A stretch of DNA of 18,943 nucleotides from Candidatus Poribacteria bacterium (GTDB lineage: Bacteria > Poribacteria > WGA-4E > GCA-2687025): assembly GCA_002687025.1 (NCBI GenBank), contig NYZG01000347.1, positions 1-18,943 on the forward strand, in the 5' to 3' direction. Position numbers and translations under genes: made by a program. The notes below the pieces were generated by a model. The model saw only the letters and a list, made by a program, of their open reading frames with translations. It had not been told where the DNA came from and did no database searches. Of the stretch, positions 17,632 to 18,943 are shown piece by piece (the stretch's first letter is position 1; every line of letters begins with the position of its first letter).

Positions 17632-18041
17632 CAGGTTCCTTCCGTGGTCCGTGGCGGCTCGGTGTGGTCAGGGGGCCGCCCGGCTACGTCCGATCACAGA
17701 CGCTATTGTGCCAGGAACCGCGGGCCGCCCGCACCGTGCGCCCCTAACAGATCCGCGACTTCAGCGCGCGCCACACCACCCGCGGCACGAGGATCGGGCC
17801 GATAGCTGCCGGGACGGGCCCTTGCATCGCGCTGACCACCGCGGGCCTCGTGGCTCCGAGCATGGCAAACATCGATGGCCGATTGGCGGCCGCGTGGCCG
17901 ATGCGCTACCGTACGGACAGCGAGCCCGACGCGCGGACGTTCGCGGGCCGACCGCTGCTCCGTCGAGTCCGTGCCCCGTGACTCGTTCCCAAGCCCGGCG
18001 TCCTCGACGGCAGAGGCGGCCGCGAATAGAGAGGACGCGCG
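17632..18041. other. Divergent intergenic region
   Basis: 410 bp between the LamG gene and the plus-strand membrane protein gene. No credible coding frame: the open frames here are antisense or Arg/Pro/Ser-rich. A weak plus-strand promoter-like pair, TTGGCG (17883-17888) and TACCGT (17907-17912) with 18 nt between, could serve the right-hand gene. The minus strand has CACAAT (17710-17705), a possible -10 for the LamG gene without a good -35. The words GGGCCGCCC at about 17673 and 17723 are a short direct repeat. Confidence 0.35.
17998..18038 (+). promoter_or_regulatory. Inverted repeat that would mask the ribosome site of the next gene
   Basis: GCGTCCTC (17998-18005) is perfectly complementary to GAGGACGC (18031-18038), with 25 nt between. 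The second arm contains the Shine-Dalgarno (GAGAGGAC) of the ATG at 18042, so the fold would hide it in the mRNA. An 8-bp GC-rich match can also arise by chance. Confidence 0.3.
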
Positions 18042-18943
18042 ATGGGAAACCGACATGCCCCAGCACTCGTGGCGCTGCTGGTCGCGCTGACTGTGCCCAA
18101 CCCCACTGCCGGAGCAGTCGAAGACGGGCAGCAAGGCCGCCTGGACATGACGCTCTCCGTGGAGACATCGGCGACGGACGGAAGTGAGGCGGCAACGGTT
18201 CACGGACGTGTAACAGACGGGCCGGGCGGAGGGCCCGTCGCCAACGCCACGGTCGAACTCAGGAGCGCCGCGGGCGCAGGGCCGGCGCCCACGGTTACGA
18301 CTTCGGACGGTGAATTCCGCTTCGACGGGGTGCAGCGCAGGGACTATAGTCTCACCGTCACGGCGGAGGGTGCCGACGTCGCGCACGCCTACGTCGACCT
18401 GGCGCTGCCTGGCCCATCAGCCGACGGCGTGCGTGGTCGAGTAGTCGATGCCTCAACGGCGGAGCCTATCGCCAACGCGACGGTCGAGCTCCGCAGGGGG
18501 AACGGCGCTGGCGCCGAGACCGTAGTTACCGGCGCGGACGGACGCTTCCGCTTCCCAGGGATCGTAGGTCGGGAACACGACATCTCCGTCAGGGCAAAGG
18601 GATACGGCGCCCGCTCCCTCCACGGGTCCTCGAACGCGCCAGGCGCGGTCGGCCGCATCGTCTTCAGGATGCAACCACGGCGGCCCTTCCTGGCGGAACT
18701 ACGCCGCACGATTCCTCTCCGTGAATGGGCCGCGGCAGCGCTCACCATGTCGGCGCTGTTGTGGATGGGTCGCCGTCGATGGCGTCATCCAGGGCGACCG
18801 CGCGTCGGGATTGGCGTCAGGGCGCTGATCGGTTGCCTCGTCGGCCTACTCATCGGCATCCTGCTGTCCATCGGTGTGGAGGCCGCGGCCCACGCTCTCG
18901 CCGGCCGCCTTCCGCCGCTTCCCGACGGCACCCTCTGGATCGC
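18042..18943 (+). CDS. Membrane protein with two carboxypeptidase-regulatory-like domains (C-terminus beyond window)
   Basis: Open from ATG 18042 to the right edge (300 codons seen). Residues 1-26 are a signal peptide. Two beta-sandwich domains of the carboxypeptidase regulatory/CNA-B-like type follow: VHGRVTDGPGGGPVANATVEL...SDGEFRFDGV (53-97) and VRGRVVDASTAEPIANATVEL...ADGRFRFPGI (130-174). The two share IANATVEL/VANATVEL and DG-x-FRF and are an internal duplication. Hydrophobic segments at about 228-243 and 259-283, with a very basic stretch between (GRRRWRHPGRPR), indicate at least two membrane spans with the sandwich domains outside. No enzyme motif is seen yet; a sensor, anchor or transporter accessory part may follow beyond the edge. 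ATG is preceded by GAGAGGACGCGCG. Confidence 0.85.
   Translation, partial: MGNRHAPALVALLVALTVPNPTAGAVEDGQQGRLDMTLSVETSATDGSEAATVHGRVTDGPGGGPVANATVELRSAAGAGPAPTVTTSDGEFRFDGVQRRDYSLTVTAEGADVAHAYVDLALPGPSADGVRGRVVDASTAEPIANATVELRRGNGAGAETVVTGADGRFRFPGIVGREHDISVRAKGYGARSLHGSSNAPGAVGRIVFRMQPRRPFLAELRRTIPLREWAAAALTMSALLWMGRRRWRHPGRPRVGIGVRALIGCLVGLLIGILLSIGVEAAAHALAGRLPPLPDGTLWI

Noticed and set aside
17761..18386. Minus-strand open frames across the right-hand intergenic region
   Set aside because: They are Arg/Pro/Ser-rich, lack ribosome sites, and overlap the coding start of the plus-strand membrane protein.

Overview
The window is GC-rich, densely coding chromosomal DNA that most likely comes from Candidatus Poribacteria or a close relative. 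The main pointer is the C-terminal domain of the large WD40 protein, which carries NYPNPFNPETWIP and ends in RRRLVIRK. This FlgD-like/sorting-type tail is characteristic of poribacterial surface proteins. TolB-like propellers, a LamG-type protein and clusters of Rossmann-fold epimerase/dehydrogenases fit the same source. The assignment rests on recalled family features, not on a search.

Left part (1-6862), minus strand: two tandem TolB-like six-bladed propeller proteins, the first cut by the window edge. Upstream of them is a 1433-residue exported protein with 14 WD40 repeats, six roughly 115-residue beta-sandwich repeats and the poribacterial tail. Middle part (6863-10653), minus strand: uvrA, starting at a TTG that overlaps the stop of a nucleotidyltransferase gene. 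Then, on the plus strand, come a gamma-glutamylcyclotransferase-like gene and an M50-type membrane metalloprotease gene (10814-12072).

Right part (12077-17631), minus strand: an unusual fusion gene encoding an ECF sigma factor (regions 2 and 4) joined in frame to a PheS-like class II aminoacyl-tRNA synthetase catalytic core. Upstream of it lie three compact SDR genes (two of them recent tandem duplicates), a uronate-dehydrogenase-like SDR, tRNA-Leu(CAA) with a good promoter, and a secreted LamG-like protein. On the plus strand at the right edge is a partial membrane protein with two carboxypeptidase-regulatory-like domains.

The sigma-PheS fusion (12077-13333) is the most interesting item. 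It lacks the tRNA-binding coiled coil of PheS and has no pheT neighbour. It keeps most recognisable amino-acid-pocket residues and has Gly at the position of E. coli PheS Ala294. A one-component transcription regulator that senses an amino acid, aminoacyl-adenylate or tRNA is a reasonable hypothesis. An internal Shine-Dalgarno plus ATG at the domain junction could also release the synthetase-like half separately.

The SDR cluster looks like a small sugar/uronate-oxidation operon (36-nt and 16-nt gaps, then a 4-nt ATGA overlap). The two propeller lipoproteins, the WD40 giant and the LamG protein form an envelope/extracellular repertoire typical of this lineage.
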